Shown here one piece after another: positions 43,357-51,630 of a DNA stretch of 64,000 bases. Source of the DNA: Flavipsychrobacter sp. Its GTDB lineage: Bacteria; Bacteroidota; Bacteroidia; Chitinophagales; Chitinophagaceae. The notes beneath the pieces are model-generated. The model was not told the origin of the DNA and did not search any database. It saw only the letters and a list, made by a program, of their open reading frames with translations. The stretch is taken from NCBI GenBank assembly GCA_021155965.1, contig JAJNBJ010000006.1:62001-126000 (forward strand), given 5' to 3'. How positions within the stretch are numbered: the first letter of the stretch is position 1; each line of letters opens with the position of its first letter. The translations under genes and the position numbers were made by a program.

Positions 43357-44600
43357 ACGTAACAGCAGCTATTATCACCATAGGAGATGAACTGCTGATT
43401 GGGCAGGTGGTGGATACTAATTCTGCATGGATAGCCAGGAACCTCAATAAACTGGGAATAGATGTGCTGCGCCGTGTTGCCGTTGGCGATGACCGCAATG
43501 CGATAATTAATGCGCTTAATGAAGAGTTGCAAGCTTCACAACTGATAATTATGACAGGTGGGTTAGGTCCTACGGCTGATGATATTACCAAGCCGTTACT
43601 AAATGAGTATTTCAGTGGTAAAATAGTGGTTGATGAGGCTGTGCTGGAGCATGTAAAAAACATTTTCGCAAAGCGCAACAGACCGTTCCTGGAGCGGAAT
43701 ATGAAACAGGCAGAGGTACCGGATGTATGCACTGTGCTGTTCAATAAAATGGGCACTGCGCCAGGTATGTGGTTTGAGCAAGATGGTAAGGTGATCATAT
43801 CCCTGCCGGGTGTACCGTTCGAGATGGTGCATATCATGGAGCAGGAAGTGCTGCCACGGCTAAAGGAACGGTTTATTAGTGACGCTTTATTGCACCGCTC
43901 GGTGGTGACTGCCGGGGAAGGGGAGAGTTTTATTGCAGAAAAGATAAAAGATATAGAAGAGGCATTGCCTGCACACATTAGGCTTGCCTACCTGCCCGGT
44001 GCAGGTATGGTGAAGTTAAGGCTTACCGGTAGGGGGGCTGATGCGAACCGTTTAGCCACTGAGTTAAAATCCTTGCAAAAACAAATAGCAGACCGGCTGG
44101 AGCATATAGTAGTAGCTATGGAGGATATTCCGCTTGAGCAAGTACTGGGGCGTTGGTTCTCTGCTAATAACGCTACACTTGGTATGGCAGAGAGTTGCAC
44201 CGGTGGTTTTATAGCCCATCACATTACGCAGGTGCAAGGCTCATCGGCATATTTTAAAGGCTGCATAGTATGTTACAGCAATGATATAAAAGAGAAGGTA
44301 TTGGGCGTAAGGAAGGAAACCATTGAACAATATGGTGCTATAAGTGAGCAAACTGTTACGGAATTGGTGAAGGGCGCGCTGAAAGTACTGGATGTAGAAT
44401 ACGCTTTTGCAGTAACCGGCCTTATGAGCGAAGGTGGCGAAAGCGACAAAATAGAGGTGGGCACTGTATGGATGGCGGTGGCAGATAAGAATACAGTGGC
44501 CACCAGGAAAATGTGGTTCCCGTTCGACAGGGCACGAAATAAGGAGATGACGGTGTCTATGGGGATGCTGCTATTGTGGAAGTTTATAACCAAGTCGTAA
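43353..44600 (+). CDS. cinA: CinA: competence/damage-inducible protein, NMN deamidase
   Basis: The product is 415 aa, full length for the family. The N-terminal MoCF-binding-like domain has AAIITIGDELLIGQVVDTNS and MTGGLGPTADDITK. The C-terminal CinA domain has TLGMAESCTGGFIAHHIT and AVTGLMSEGG. The family hydrolyses ADP-ribose (N-terminal part) and deamidates nicotinamide mononucleotide (C-terminal part) in pyridine-nucleotide recycling. It overlaps the thioesterase gene by 4 bp. Its stop codon lies inside a short AAGTC repeat that runs up to the next start. Confidence 0.94.
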   Translation: MNVTAAIITIGDELLIGQVVDTNSAWIARNLNKLGIDVLRRVAVGDDRNAIINALNEELQASQLIIMTGGLGPTADDITKPLLNEYFSGKIVVDEAVLEHVKNIFAKRNRPFLERNMKQAEVPDVCTVLFNKMGTAPGMWFEQDGKVIISLPGVPFEMVHIMEQEVLPRLKERFISDALLHRSVVTAGEGESFIAEKIKDIEEALPAHIRLAYLPGAGMVKLRLTGRGADANRLATELKSLQKQIADRLEHIVVAMEDIPLEQVLGRWFSANNATLGMAESCTGGFIAHHITQVQGSSAYFKGCIVCYSNDIKEKVLGVRKETIEQYGAISEQTVTELVKGALKVLDVEYAFAVTGLMSEGGESDKIEVGTVWMAVADKNTVATRKMWFPFDRARNKEMTVSMGMLLLWKFITKS

Positions 44601-44609
44601 GTCATAAGT
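44592..44609 (+). repeat. AAGTC-type short repeat at the cinA/aroK junction
   Basis: AAGTCGTAAGTCATAAGT (18 bp) supplies the cinA stop codon and ends one base before the aroK ATG. An identical copy lies at 52288-52305 upstream of the LUD gene. Confidence 0.8.
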
Positions 44610-45134
44610 ATGCCCGCTACAAAAAGCATTTTTCTTATTGGTATGCCGGGTGTGGGCAAAACATACTGGGGTAAAAAAATTGCGCAGGCATATGGTTTGC
44701 CATTCATCGACCTTGATAGCCTTATAGCTGAATGTGAGCAAGCCACTATTCCTGAATTATTTGCACAGTATGGAGAAATTGGTTTCCGGCAGAAAGAACA
44801 TGAATATTTGAAGAAATTGGTTGAAGGAACTGAGAACGGTATTGTAGCCTGTGGCGGGGGCACGCCTTGTTTTGGTGACAACTTGCAGTTAATGAAAGAA
44901 AATGGGTTTGTTGCCTATCTTGAAGCAGATACACTATATCTTTTAAATAATCTGAAAAATGATACCCAGGTAAGGCCATTATTGCAAACTGGGAGTGATC
45001 TTGTTGCTACACTGGAGGAAATGCTTAATGCACGCAAGTCTTTTTATGAACAGGCGCACTATATTTTACACGCCAAAGACATTTCTATCAGTACTTTTGC
45101 TGAAATGATCTCGTTATGTACAAACAGGCAATGA
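44610..45134 (+). CDS. aroK: Shikimate kinase
   Basis: The product is 174 aa. The Walker A loop GMPGVGKT is at 11-18. The shikimate-binding DLDSLIAE and FRQKEHEYL motifs and a CGGGTP loop follow, then the lid (TQVRPLL). It phosphorylates shikimate at O3 in chorismate synthesis and is cytoplasmic. It lies 9 bp after cinA, and its 3' end overlaps the DUF423 gene by 19 bp in another frame, so these genes form one transcript. Confidence 0.92.
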   Translation: MPATKSIFLIGMPGVGKTYWGKKIAQAYGLPFIDLDSLIAECEQATIPELFAQYGEIGFRQKEHEYLKKLVEGTENGIVACGGGTPCFGDNLQLMKENGFVAYLEADTLYLLNNLKNDTQVRPLLQTGSDLVATLEEMLNARKSFYEQAHYILHAKDISISTFAEMISLCTNRQ

Positions 45135-45502
45135 TAGCCGGTACGGTATTCGCGATGCTGGCAGTAATATTGGGGGCTTTTGGTGCGCATGCTTTAAAAG
45201 AGAGGCTGGCATCAGATATGGTTCAGGTTTTTGAAACAGGTGTGCGTTACCAAATGTACCACAGTTTTGCGTTATTGGTAACGGGTATTGTCTATCCATT
45301 CTATACTAATAAAACCTTGAAGCTGGCAACGCTGTTTTTTATTATTGGTATTGTTTTGTTCAGTGGCTCGTTATATGCAATGGCGCTGATGAGCCTTAAA
45401 GGAATGAGTCTTGGTAAGATAGGCATGGCAACACCTATTGGCGGTTTCTTCTTTATTATTGGCTGGGCGGAGTTGTTGTTTGGCATCGTTAAAAAGAAAT
45501 AA
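45116..45502 (+). CDS. DUF423 family membrane protein
   Basis: The product is 128 aa with four transmembrane helices. The family signature GAFGAHALKERL follows the first helix, and YQMYHSFALL and GSLYAM are also present, with the closing GGFFFIIGW segment. Function is unknown for the family (E. coli YgdD type). It overlaps the end of aroK by 19 bp. Confidence 0.9.
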   Translation: MYKQAMIAGTVFAMLAVILGAFGAHALKERLASDMVQVFETGVRYQMYHSFALLVTGIVYPFYTNKTLKLATLFFIIGIVLFSGSLYAMALMSLKGMSLGKIGMATPIGGFFFIIGWAELLFGIVKKK

Positions 45503-45532
45503 AGCTGTATCTTTAACTATAGCACTCTTCGA

Positions 45533-46063
45533 ATGATCAGCCTTAAACATATTGATACTCCGGTAGGTAAAATGCGCATCGGCGCTACCGATGAAGGTAT
45601 CTGTCTGTTCGACTTCCTGTACAGGAAGAGTATTGATAGTATTATGAGCAGGATAGAGCAGCTAAGCGGGGATAGATTTGAAGAAGGGGAGCATCCTCAC
45701 TTTGTTCTACTGGAACAACAGATGGCAGAGTATTTTGCCGGTACACGAAAAGTATTTGACTTATCTCTTCATTTTGTAGGCACGCCATTCCAGAAAAGTG
45801 TTTGGGAAGCTTTGTTACAGATACCATATGGAGAAACAAGATCATACAAGCAGCAGTCCATCTTCCTGGGCGATGAGAAAGCAATAAGGGCAGTGGCAGG
45901 CGCCAATGGACAGAATGGAATAGCTATTATCGTGCCGTGTCACCGTGTTATTGGTGAAGATGGCAGTCTTACCGGGTATGGTGGTGGATTGCAACGTAAA
46001 AAATGGCTGTTGGCACTAGAGAGGAAACATTCGGGTAAGGTTGTGCAGGCAGAACTGTTTTAG
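45533..46063 (+). CDS. ogt: Methylated-DNA--protein-cysteine methyltransferase (O6-alkylguanine repair)
   Basis: The product is 176 aa. The active-site motif VPCHRVIG carries the acceptor cysteine C136. The helix-turn-helix and Arg-finger region IPYGETRSYKQQS and the closing YGGGLQRKKWLLALE are typical. It removes alkyl groups from O6-guanine and O4-thymine by transferring them irreversibly to its own cysteine. The 3' end overlaps the end of the opposite-strand DUF763 gene by 4 bp. Confidence 0.93.
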   Translation: MISLKHIDTPVGKMRIGATDEGICLFDFLYRKSIDSIMSRIEQLSGDRFEEGEHPHFVLLEQQMAEYFAGTRKVFDLSLHFVGTPFQKSVWEALLQIPYGETRSYKQQSIFLGDEKAIRAVAGANGQNGIAIIVPCHRVIGEDGSLTGYGGGLQRKKWLLALERKHSGKVVQAELF

Positions 46064-47271
46064 AATAGCTTTAATTGAGTGTCATTAGTTTTTGAAGAAG
46101 GTGGCTTTGCTTTTCCGAAAACAGTCCTGCCTCCATACTTCCATGAATCCTTTCGTTCCTTTGCTATAAGCTGGTTAAAGTTGTCATTCGGCTGAAAATC
46201 CTTTTCGAGCATTTTGGCAGCATTTGATAAATTTTTGATCGCCTCATTCTTATCTGTATTACCTAGTTTGGCGCGTTGTATTGCTGTATCAAGTGTTTTA
46301 ATAGCTTCGTCATATACTTTGGTAGGTACAGGAAACGGGTGCCCATCCTTGCCGCCATGCGCAAACGAGAATCGTGCAGGGTCTTCGAACCTTGATGGTG
46401 TGCCATGTATCACCTCGCTCACCAGTACCAGAGATTGTAATGTGCGTGGGCCGAGGCCTTCTAATAAAAGGAGGGATTCCATATCCAGGTTCTCTTTCTC
46501 ATAAGCCACTGCTAATATGCTACCTAACCTCTTTAGATCAATATCTTTTGCCTGAACATCGTGATGAGAGGGCATTGCTAGCTTTTTAATTTCAGGTAAT
46601 AAGCGCTCAGGATTTTCTTTCGTAAGTTGCAAAACACTAGAACGGGTAATGTCGGCAGTTTTATCTGTAATATTCAGTATCTTACCATGATTAGTACCGT
46701 AAATAAATGTATGTGGCTCCTCAACAAATGATGTGAGGGTAGGTGAGTGCCAGTGATACCTCCGGGCCATGCCATTAGCATCGTTCATGCCTTGTTGTAT
46801 CACTGTCCAGTCGCCATCTTTGCTCAGTATGAATGAATGCAGGTACAACTGGTAACCATCCTGTATGGCAGTGTTATCTACTTTGGCTGATAACTTGCTG
46901 CTGCGCACCAGCATATCTCCATCAAGACCTGTTTGCAAGGCTATTTTTATCAGCTCTGCGGGTGTCTCTCGTGAGTATCTGCCTTTGCCGCCACAGATAT
47001 AGATGCCCAACTCTTTCGACCGTTCATTTACCGAACGCTTCAATGCACCCATAACTGATGTTGTGATGCCCGATGAGTGCCAATCCATACCCAATACACA
47101 ACCCAGCGCCTGGAACCAGAAGGGGTCACTTAGTCGTTGCAGCACTGCACCTCTGCCATATTCCAATACAATTGCCTCAACTATGGCCACGCCCAGCTTG
47201 CTCATGCGCTGGTAGAGCCAGGGCGGCACCTGGCCGTAATGCAGTGGCAGATCGGCATAAGAACGGGACAT
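46060..47271 (-). CDS. DUF763 protein with helix-hairpin-helix motif
   Basis: The product is 403 aa from the ATG at 47271 (MSRSYADLPLHYGQVPPWLYQRM), which matches where the family normally begins; the track start is a TTG 33 bp upstream. Family segments include LGCVLGMDWHSSGITTSVMGALKRS, GICGGKG-like YICGGKGRYSRETP, and MARRYHWHSP. A helix-hairpin-helix stretch (LLLLEGLGPRTLQSLVLVSEVIHG) precedes FSFAHGGKDGHPFPV. DUF763 is best known from archaea and thermophiles; its function is not established, but the HhH suggests DNA binding. It ends tail to tail with the alkyltransferase gene, overlapping by 4 bp. Confidence 0.9.
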   Translation of the reverse strand: MSRSYADLPLHYGQVPPWLYQRMSKLGVAIVEAIVLEYGRGAVLQRLSDPFWFQALGCVLGMDWHSSGITTSVMGALKRSVNERSKELGIYICGGKGRYSRETPAELIKIALQTGLDGDMLVRSSKLSAKVDNTAIQDGYQLYLHSFILSKDGDWTVIQQGMNDANGMARRYHWHSPTLTSFVEEPHTFIYGTNHGKILNITDKTADITRSSVLQLTKENPERLLPEIKKLAMPSHHDVQAKDIDLKRLGSILAVAYEKENLDMESLLLLEGLGPRTLQSLVLVSEVIHGTPSRFEDPARFSFAHGGKDGHPFPVPTKVYDEAIKTLDTAIQRAKLGNTDKNEAIKNLSNAAKMLEKDFQPNDNFNQLIAKERKDSWKYGGRTVFGKAKPPSSKTNDTQLKLF

Positions 47272-47351
47272 CAATGCAAATTTAAGCTTTTTGCTGCGAG
47301 GCAATTAATGAGCGCCATAAAAAGCATCTATATAATACTGAGCAGTTCGTT

Positions 47352-48950
47352 TCATTTTTTTGCTGTAATTCCATGCTCAGCAAAGTATTTATCACGCTCC
47401 CTCATCACATCATCAGTATACATGAATAGCCCATTTGTATACAATATCACCTGTTCGGTTTTCCTATCGAAATCGATCATATATTTAAGTTGTACCGGAT
47501 CGGTAAACTTCATTGAATCCAAGTAACGAATTTGTTTGCTTTTGCCTTGGTAGAATTCAAAAAAGTAACCACGCCATAAGTTCCAGTTCATCCCTTCTAT
47601 AGTATTGGGGTTTAGTTTTTCCGTAAGAATATATATGGTATTTGTGCTTTTAGGTAAAAAATCATGACTAACCAGATCTTTAAAACAAGAGGTAACCCAC
47701 TCGGATCCTTTCATCCAGAAGTTCCTGTTTAGCTGGATAATATACATTCTATCTGATATCTGGTATACTACCATAAGTAATACTAATAACATCGTTTTGC
47801 TAGCCATTTTTGCCTTTGTATAGCGAAAAGCTACGCACACAATTAGCAAAAATACGGCTAAAGGCCCTTGAAGCCATCGTTGCATATAGGCGATAGTGCT
47901 TACGGCCGGTGCTAAAACAACAAAAAATATTATCAATAGTATTAAATTCAGTTTAACGCTGTATTTAAAGCTGGGATTGTTTACAATGCCTGTTTTGATA
48001 TTGCTGATCATATACCAACCCAATACAAGGGCAATGCACGCAATAGTTGTCATAACCAGTGCATAATGAACATCAGTGATGTGGTGGTAATTAACCCCGA
48101 TCTGGTACTCCTCTCCCGAATTAAATTGAACAAAAGAAGCAAGAGCATCGCCAAGGAAACCTAATTGTCTTTTGAGATTAAAATCAGTTGCAATGGGCGA
48201 GGTGCCGGTACCTACAAAAAAATGATAATGGTAAACGTATTTCTTAATAGCGAAATTGGCAAAGAGCGAACCAATAGCTAAAAATGAAATAAACATTTTC
48301 TGTTTGCCGGAAAGTTTGTTCTTCAGCGGATGAAAAAAACTTATGAATATAATAAGCGGGAACAACACCATATAACGCTCATGCGTATACATAGCCAGGT
48401 TAGCATAGATCAGTGCCCAGGCAAGGTAATAGTACTGGCTTTTAGTGCGCTCATTATCGAAATAAATAAGGTAGGCGACAATATTGTAAATAGCAGCAAG
48501 GAACAGGAACATGGCCAAACCTTCAAGTGGGCCTCCGCACATGATCTGGGTAATATTGTAGTACGCAAACCGTGATAACCCAATGATAATTCCCATTAGG
48601 GCTGAAAGCAAAAATGACTTCAGCAGCAAGTTTGTAACTGCTGTGAACATCAGTGCAATAAAGGCCTGGACGGCTACGTTGAACCTGAAATAATCAGATT
48701 CTGTTTTATCAAAAAAATGAATTTCTATAGCGCTGATTACGCCCGACACCGGCCGGAATTTGGATACTGGTTTTCCCACCGCTATGATATCTGACAAACC
48801 TTTACATTCTGCTTGTTCTTTGATTACACTAAGGTCATCACCATATATAGTTTGGGTACGGTATTCATAAAAATAAAAATAAATACCGGTAAAAAAGATG
48901 GCATATAACAGGAGATAACGAAGAAACCCAGAGTTTATCAATCGATTCAT
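47352..48950 (-). CDS. Polytopic membrane protein, possibly a GT-C-type glycosyltransferase
   Basis: The product is 532 aa with about ten to eleven hydrophobic helices in the first 400 residues and a ~130-residue soluble C-terminal part. The first extracytoplasmic loop contains TIYGDDLSV, an acidic pair where GT-C enzymes keep catalytic aspartates, and AMYTHERYMVLFPLI follows a later helix. These features fit a lipid-linked-sugar glycosyltransferase, but I see no family-specific motif, so this remains a suggestion. It is transcribed away from lpdA. The ~200-bp gap between them holds a candidate promoter and a 37-codon ORF. Confidence 0.8.
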   Translation of the reverse strand: MNRLINSGFLRYLLLYAIFFTGIYFYFYEYRTQTIYGDDLSVIKEQAECKGLSDIIAVGKPVSKFRPVSGVISAIEIHFFDKTESDYFRFNVAVQAFIALMFTAVTNLLLKSFLLSALMGIIIGLSRFAYYNITQIMCGGPLEGLAMFLFLAAIYNIVAYLIYFDNERTKSQYYYLAWALIYANLAMYTHERYMVLFPLIIFISFFHPLKNKLSGKQKMFISFLAIGSLFANFAIKKYVYHYHFFVGTGTSPIATDFNLKRQLGFLGDALASFVQFNSGEEYQIGVNYHHITDVHYALVMTTIACIALVLGWYMISNIKTGIVNNPSFKYSVKLNLILLIIFFVVLAPAVSTIAYMQRWLQGPLAVFLLIVCVAFRYTKAKMASKTMLLVLLMVVYQISDRMYIIQLNRNFWMKGSEWVTSCFKDLVSHDFLPKSTNTIYILTEKLNPNTIEGMNWNLWRGYFFEFYQGKSKQIRYLDSMKFTDPVQLKYMIDFDRKTEQVILYTNGLFMYTDDVMRERDKYFAEHGITAKK

Positions 48951-48955
48951 AAGGG

Positions 48956-49069
48956 ATGTTAACTAATAATTTTTTTGCAATGTTTATGTACGCGGCCGCA
49001 TACATCTTCCTGTATCACCCAAACATAGAAAAAGTTTGCGAGTTATTGGATAGCATGCTTGAAAATTAG
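48956..49069 (+). CDS. Possible 37-aa small protein (low confidence)
   Basis: An open frame bounded by an in-frame TAA at 48950 begins with ATG at 48956 (or ATG at 48980) and ends at TAG 49067-49069. The product has a hydrophobic first half (MFMYAAAYIFLYH) and an acidic amphipathic second half (IEKVCELLDSMLEN). It is too short for the ORF track. Such a frame can arise by chance, and no family is recognised. Confidence 0.22.
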   Translation: MLTNNFFAMFMYAAAYIFLYHPNIEKVCELLDSMLEN

Positions 49070-49080
49070 ATACACCGGCG

Positions 49081-49114
49081 TTTAGCAGGTACTAATGGTT
49101 TTTTATTACTTTTG
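49081..49114 (+). promoter_or_regulatory. Candidate promoter of lpdA
   Basis: TACTTTTG (49107-49114) matches the Bacteroidota -7 box exactly, with TTTA 22 nt upstream as a weak -33 box. The leader would be about 27 nt. Confidence 0.5.
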
Positions 49115-49147
49115 CCCTCCACTTAAGATACAAAAACATCTTCTTTT

Positions 49148-50554
49148 ATGGCATATGATATCATTGTAGTAGGTAGCGGTCCGGGCGGTTATGTAGCTGC
49201 TATCCGCGCTGCACAATTAGGTTATAAGGTAGCAATAGTTGAGAAGGAAAGCCTTGGGGGTATATGCCTCAACTGGGGTTGTATACCCACAAAAGCACTG
49301 CTGAAGACAGCCAGCGTATATGAGAATTTCTCTCATGCTGCTGATTATGGTATCATAGCAGGCGATTTTAAAGCTGACTTTGGAGCTGTGATAAAGCGCA
49401 GCCGTGGTGCTGCTGAGAAGATGAGCAAGGGTGTTCAGTTCCTGATGAAGAAAAATAAGATAGAGGTGATCATGGGGATGGGTAAGCTGAATGCTAAAAA
49501 AGAAGTGGAAGTAACAGGTGCTGATGGTAAAGTAACAGCCCACCAGGCAAAGCATGTGATATTGGCTACCGGTGCACGCAGCCGCCAGTTGCCTAATTTG
49601 CCTATTGATGGCAAGAAAGTGATAGGCTACCGCGAGGCGATGTCATTGCCCACACAGCCTAAAACAATGATCGTAGTTGGCTCGGGTGCAATAGGTGTGG
49701 AGTTTGCGTATTTCTATAATAGCATTGGCACTAAGGTTACAATAGTGGAATTCCTGCCACGACTGGTTCCTGTTGAAGATGAAGATATTTCTAAAGAGCT
49801 GGAAAGGAATTTTAGAAAAAAAGGTATTACTGTGATGACCAACTCATCGGTAGAGAAGGTTGAAGCTGCAGGAAGTGGTGTGAAAGCTACGGTTAAAACA
49901 GAACAGGGCCAGCAGTTCCTCGAGGCTGATGTAGTGTTGAGTGCGGCGGGTATTACTGCCAACATTGAGAACATTGGCCTGGAAACATTGAAGATAAACG
50001 TAGACAAGGGCAAGGTAATAGTAGACAAATACTATAAGACCAATGTGGATGGAATATACGCAATAGGCGACATTACTCCTGGCCAGGCGCTGGCGCACGT
50101 GGCATCAAAGGGCGCTATCATTTGCGTGGAAGCAATAGCCCATAAAGACGGTAAATACAAGCATATGCCGGAGCCGCTGGATTACGGCAATGTGCCGGGC
50201 TGCACTTATTGCTCGCCTGAGATAGCAAGCGTAGGCCTTACAGAAAAGCAAGCAAAAGATGCCGGTTACGAAATTAAGGTCGGCAAGTTCCCGTTCACGG
50301 CATCAGGCAAAGCGGTGGGCGCAGGCGCTACCGAAGGTTTTGTGAAGGTGATATTTGACGCCAAATACGGTGAGTGGCTGGGTACGCACTCTATAGGCTA
50401 TAACGTTACAGAAACAATAGCTGAAACAGTAGTAGCCCGCAAGCTGGAAACCACATGGCATGAGATATTAGACAGCATACACCCACACCCGACCATGAGC
50501 GAAGGTGTGAAAGATGCGATTGAGGCCGCATTAGGTGAGGCGATACACCTTTAA
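49148..50554 (+). CDS. lpdA: Dihydrolipoyl dehydrogenase (E3)
   Basis: The product is 468 aa. The FAD-binding GSGPGG is at 9-14, the redox-active disulfide in GGICLNWGCIP (C40/C45), an NAD-binding GSGAIGVEFAYF in the middle, and the dimer-interface catalytic motif HPHPTMSEG near the end. It reoxidises the lipoyl group of pyruvate/2-oxoglutarate dehydrogenase or glycine-cleavage complexes. No E1 or E2 gene is adjacent, so it probably serves several complexes. It has its own promoter and terminator. Confidence 0.96.
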   Translation: MAYDIIVVGSGPGGYVAAIRAAQLGYKVAIVEKESLGGICLNWGCIPTKALLKTASVYENFSHAADYGIIAGDFKADFGAVIKRSRGAAEKMSKGVQFLMKKNKIEVIMGMGKLNAKKEVEVTGADGKVTAHQAKHVILATGARSRQLPNLPIDGKKVIGYREAMSLPTQPKTMIVVGSGAIGVEFAYFYNSIGTKVTIVEFLPRLVPVEDEDISKELERNFRKKGITVMTNSSVEKVEAAGSGVKATVKTEQGQQFLEADVVLSAAGITANIENIGLETLKINVDKGKVIVDKYYKTNVDGIYAIGDITPGQALAHVASKGAIICVEAIAHKDGKYKHMPEPLDYGNVPGCTYCSPEIASVGLTEKQAKDAGYEIKVGKFPFTASGKAVGAGATEGFVKVIFDAKYGEWLGTHSIGYNVTETIAETVVARKLETTWHEILDSIHPHPTMSEGVKDAIEAALGEAIHL

Positions 50555-50583
50555 TGCTTAATTGCTGAATAAGGTAATGGCTC

Positions 50584-50620
50584 ATGATTTTTAAGGCTGC
50601 GGTTTTCGCAGCCTTTTTTC
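50584..50620 (+). terminator. Terminator after lpdA; left copy of a duplicated element
   Basis: The stem AAGGCTGCG / CGCAGCCTT is followed by a T run. The 17 bases ATGATTTTTAAGGCTGC recur exactly at 51318-51334, so near-identical terminators bracket the vapBC-type pair. Confidence 0.88.
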
Positions 50621-50644
50621 ATGAAAGATAATTTCGTATATTTG
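50614..50644 (+). promoter_or_regulatory. Candidate promoter of the VapBC-type module
   Basis: TATATTTG (50637-50644) is an exact -7 box. The T tract of the preceding terminator (TTTT at 50614-50617) lies 19 nt upstream, in -33 position. The ATG is 8 nt past the box, so the mRNA would be nearly leaderless. Confidence 0.5.
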
Positions 50645-50652
50645 TTTATAAT

Positions 50653-50892
50653 ATGACCTTCACAGACCGACATATAGTTGAAGCCTATTCTTCTCTTTTT
50701 GAAGGGCTTAACCCTATTAGTAAGCTGGAACTAATAGAGCAGCTTTCTAAATCTTTGAAAACCGAAACAAAGAAGAAAGAAAATAAATTTTTCAAATCAT
50801 TTGGCGCATTTGCATCAAAAAAATCGGCTGAAGAGATTACCAAAGAAATAAGATCAGCAAGAAAGTTCAGAAGAAAGGAAATTAAACTCTGA
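50653..50892 (+). CDS. Antitoxin of a VapBC-type module
   Basis: The product is 79 aa. It is a small, Lys- and Glu-rich helical protein (ISKLELIEQLSKSLKTETKKKE) with a C-terminal RSARKFRRKEIKL tail that would wrap the PIN toxin. No classical AbrB or RHH fold is obvious. Its last base is the first base of the toxin ATG, which is typical coupling in toxin-antitoxin operons. Confidence 0.75.
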   Translation: MTFTDRHIVEAYSSLFEGLNPISKLELIEQLSKSLKTETKKKENKFFKSFGAFASKKSAEEITKEIRSARKFRRKEIKL

Positions 50893-51299
50893 TGAAATAT
50901 CTGCTGGATACAAGCATATGTGTGTTTTTCCTTCGTGGAAAATTAGGGCTTGACGATATAGTTAAAGAGAAAGGGCTGGTCAACTGTTACATATCCGAGA
51001 TTACTGTGTTTGAATTGCGTTATGGGGCTGAGAATAGCGAAGATCCCATAAAATCTCATAAAGCTGTAGATTCATTTCTTGCCGGGTTAAGTGTGATTCC
51101 CATTTTTGGTTGCGTGAAGAGATATGCAAAAGAAAAAGTGCGGCTAAAAAAGTTAGGTAAGCCAATACATGACGAATTTGACCTTCTCATTGGGGTTACT
51201 GCGGTTGAGAATGATGTAACTTTGGTCACTGATAATACAAAAGATTTCAGTCACATAAAAGGGATAAGACTGGAAAACTGGATTAAAAGAAAGGCGTAG
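50892..51299 (+). CDS. vapC: PIN-domain ribonuclease toxin, VapC-like
   Basis: The product is 135 aa. The PIN acidic residues are visible: D6 in LLDTSICVFFLRG, E41 in ITVFELRYG, D97 in HDEFDLLIG and D114 in LVTDNTKDF. The closing GIRLENW is typical of VapC. These enzymes cleave tRNA or rRNA in a Mg-dependent way unless bound by the antitoxin. All key residues are intact, so the toxin looks functional. The pair lies between two copies of a terminator sequence, as if inserted or duplicated there. Confidence 0.9.
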   Translation: MKYLLDTSICVFFLRGKLGLDDIVKEKGLVNCYISEITVFELRYGAENSEDPIKSHKAVDSFLAGLSVIPIFGCVKRYAKEKVRLKKLGKPIHDEFDLLIGVTAVENDVTLVTDNTKDFSHIKGIRLENWIKRKA

Positions 51300-51317
51300 A
51301 GTCGGTGATTTTGTCCA

Positions 51318-51351
51318 ATGATTTTTAAGGCTGCATTTTTGCGGCCTTTTT
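51318..51351 (+). terminator. Terminator after vapC; right copy of a duplicated element
   Basis: The stem AAGGCTGC / GCGGCCTT (one G-U pair) is followed by a T run. It shares ATGATTTTTAAGGCTGC with the terminator at 50584. Confidence 0.85.
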
Positions 51352-51363
51352 TATCTTTGATAT

Positions 51364-51630
51364 ATGTCGTTGAGGGTTAGAAAGCTATTTTTTGAAATTG
51401 CTCTGAGAATATTGCCTTTGGCATTCCTTTGGAGTGGTTTTGAAATATATGTTCTTCAAGTGAGTTTAGAAGGCAATAGCGATATTATGGACGTTGATGC
51501 CCTTCGTAATTTTCAAAGTGCCATACGCTCAAAGCAAGCTTGTTGGATAGTTGCCTGTGGTGTAGTTTTTCTGTGTTTTCTCGGTTTGATAATTTTCAGA
51601 AAACGCATTCGTTTTACAGATCCGCATTGA
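51364..51630 (+). CDS. Small hypothetical membrane protein
   Basis: The product is 88 aa with two hydrophobic helices (about 9-30 and 60-78), separated by a polar loop and followed by a basic FRKRIRF tail. No family is recognised. It begins 12 bp after the right terminator copy, and a TATCTTTG box lies 4 bp before its ATG. It overlaps the convergent LUD gene by 17 bp. Confidence 0.55.
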   Translation: MSLRVRKLFFEIALRILPLAFLWSGFEIYVLQVSLEGNSDIMDVDALRNFQSAIRSKQACWIVACGVVFLCFLGLIIFRKRIRFTDPH

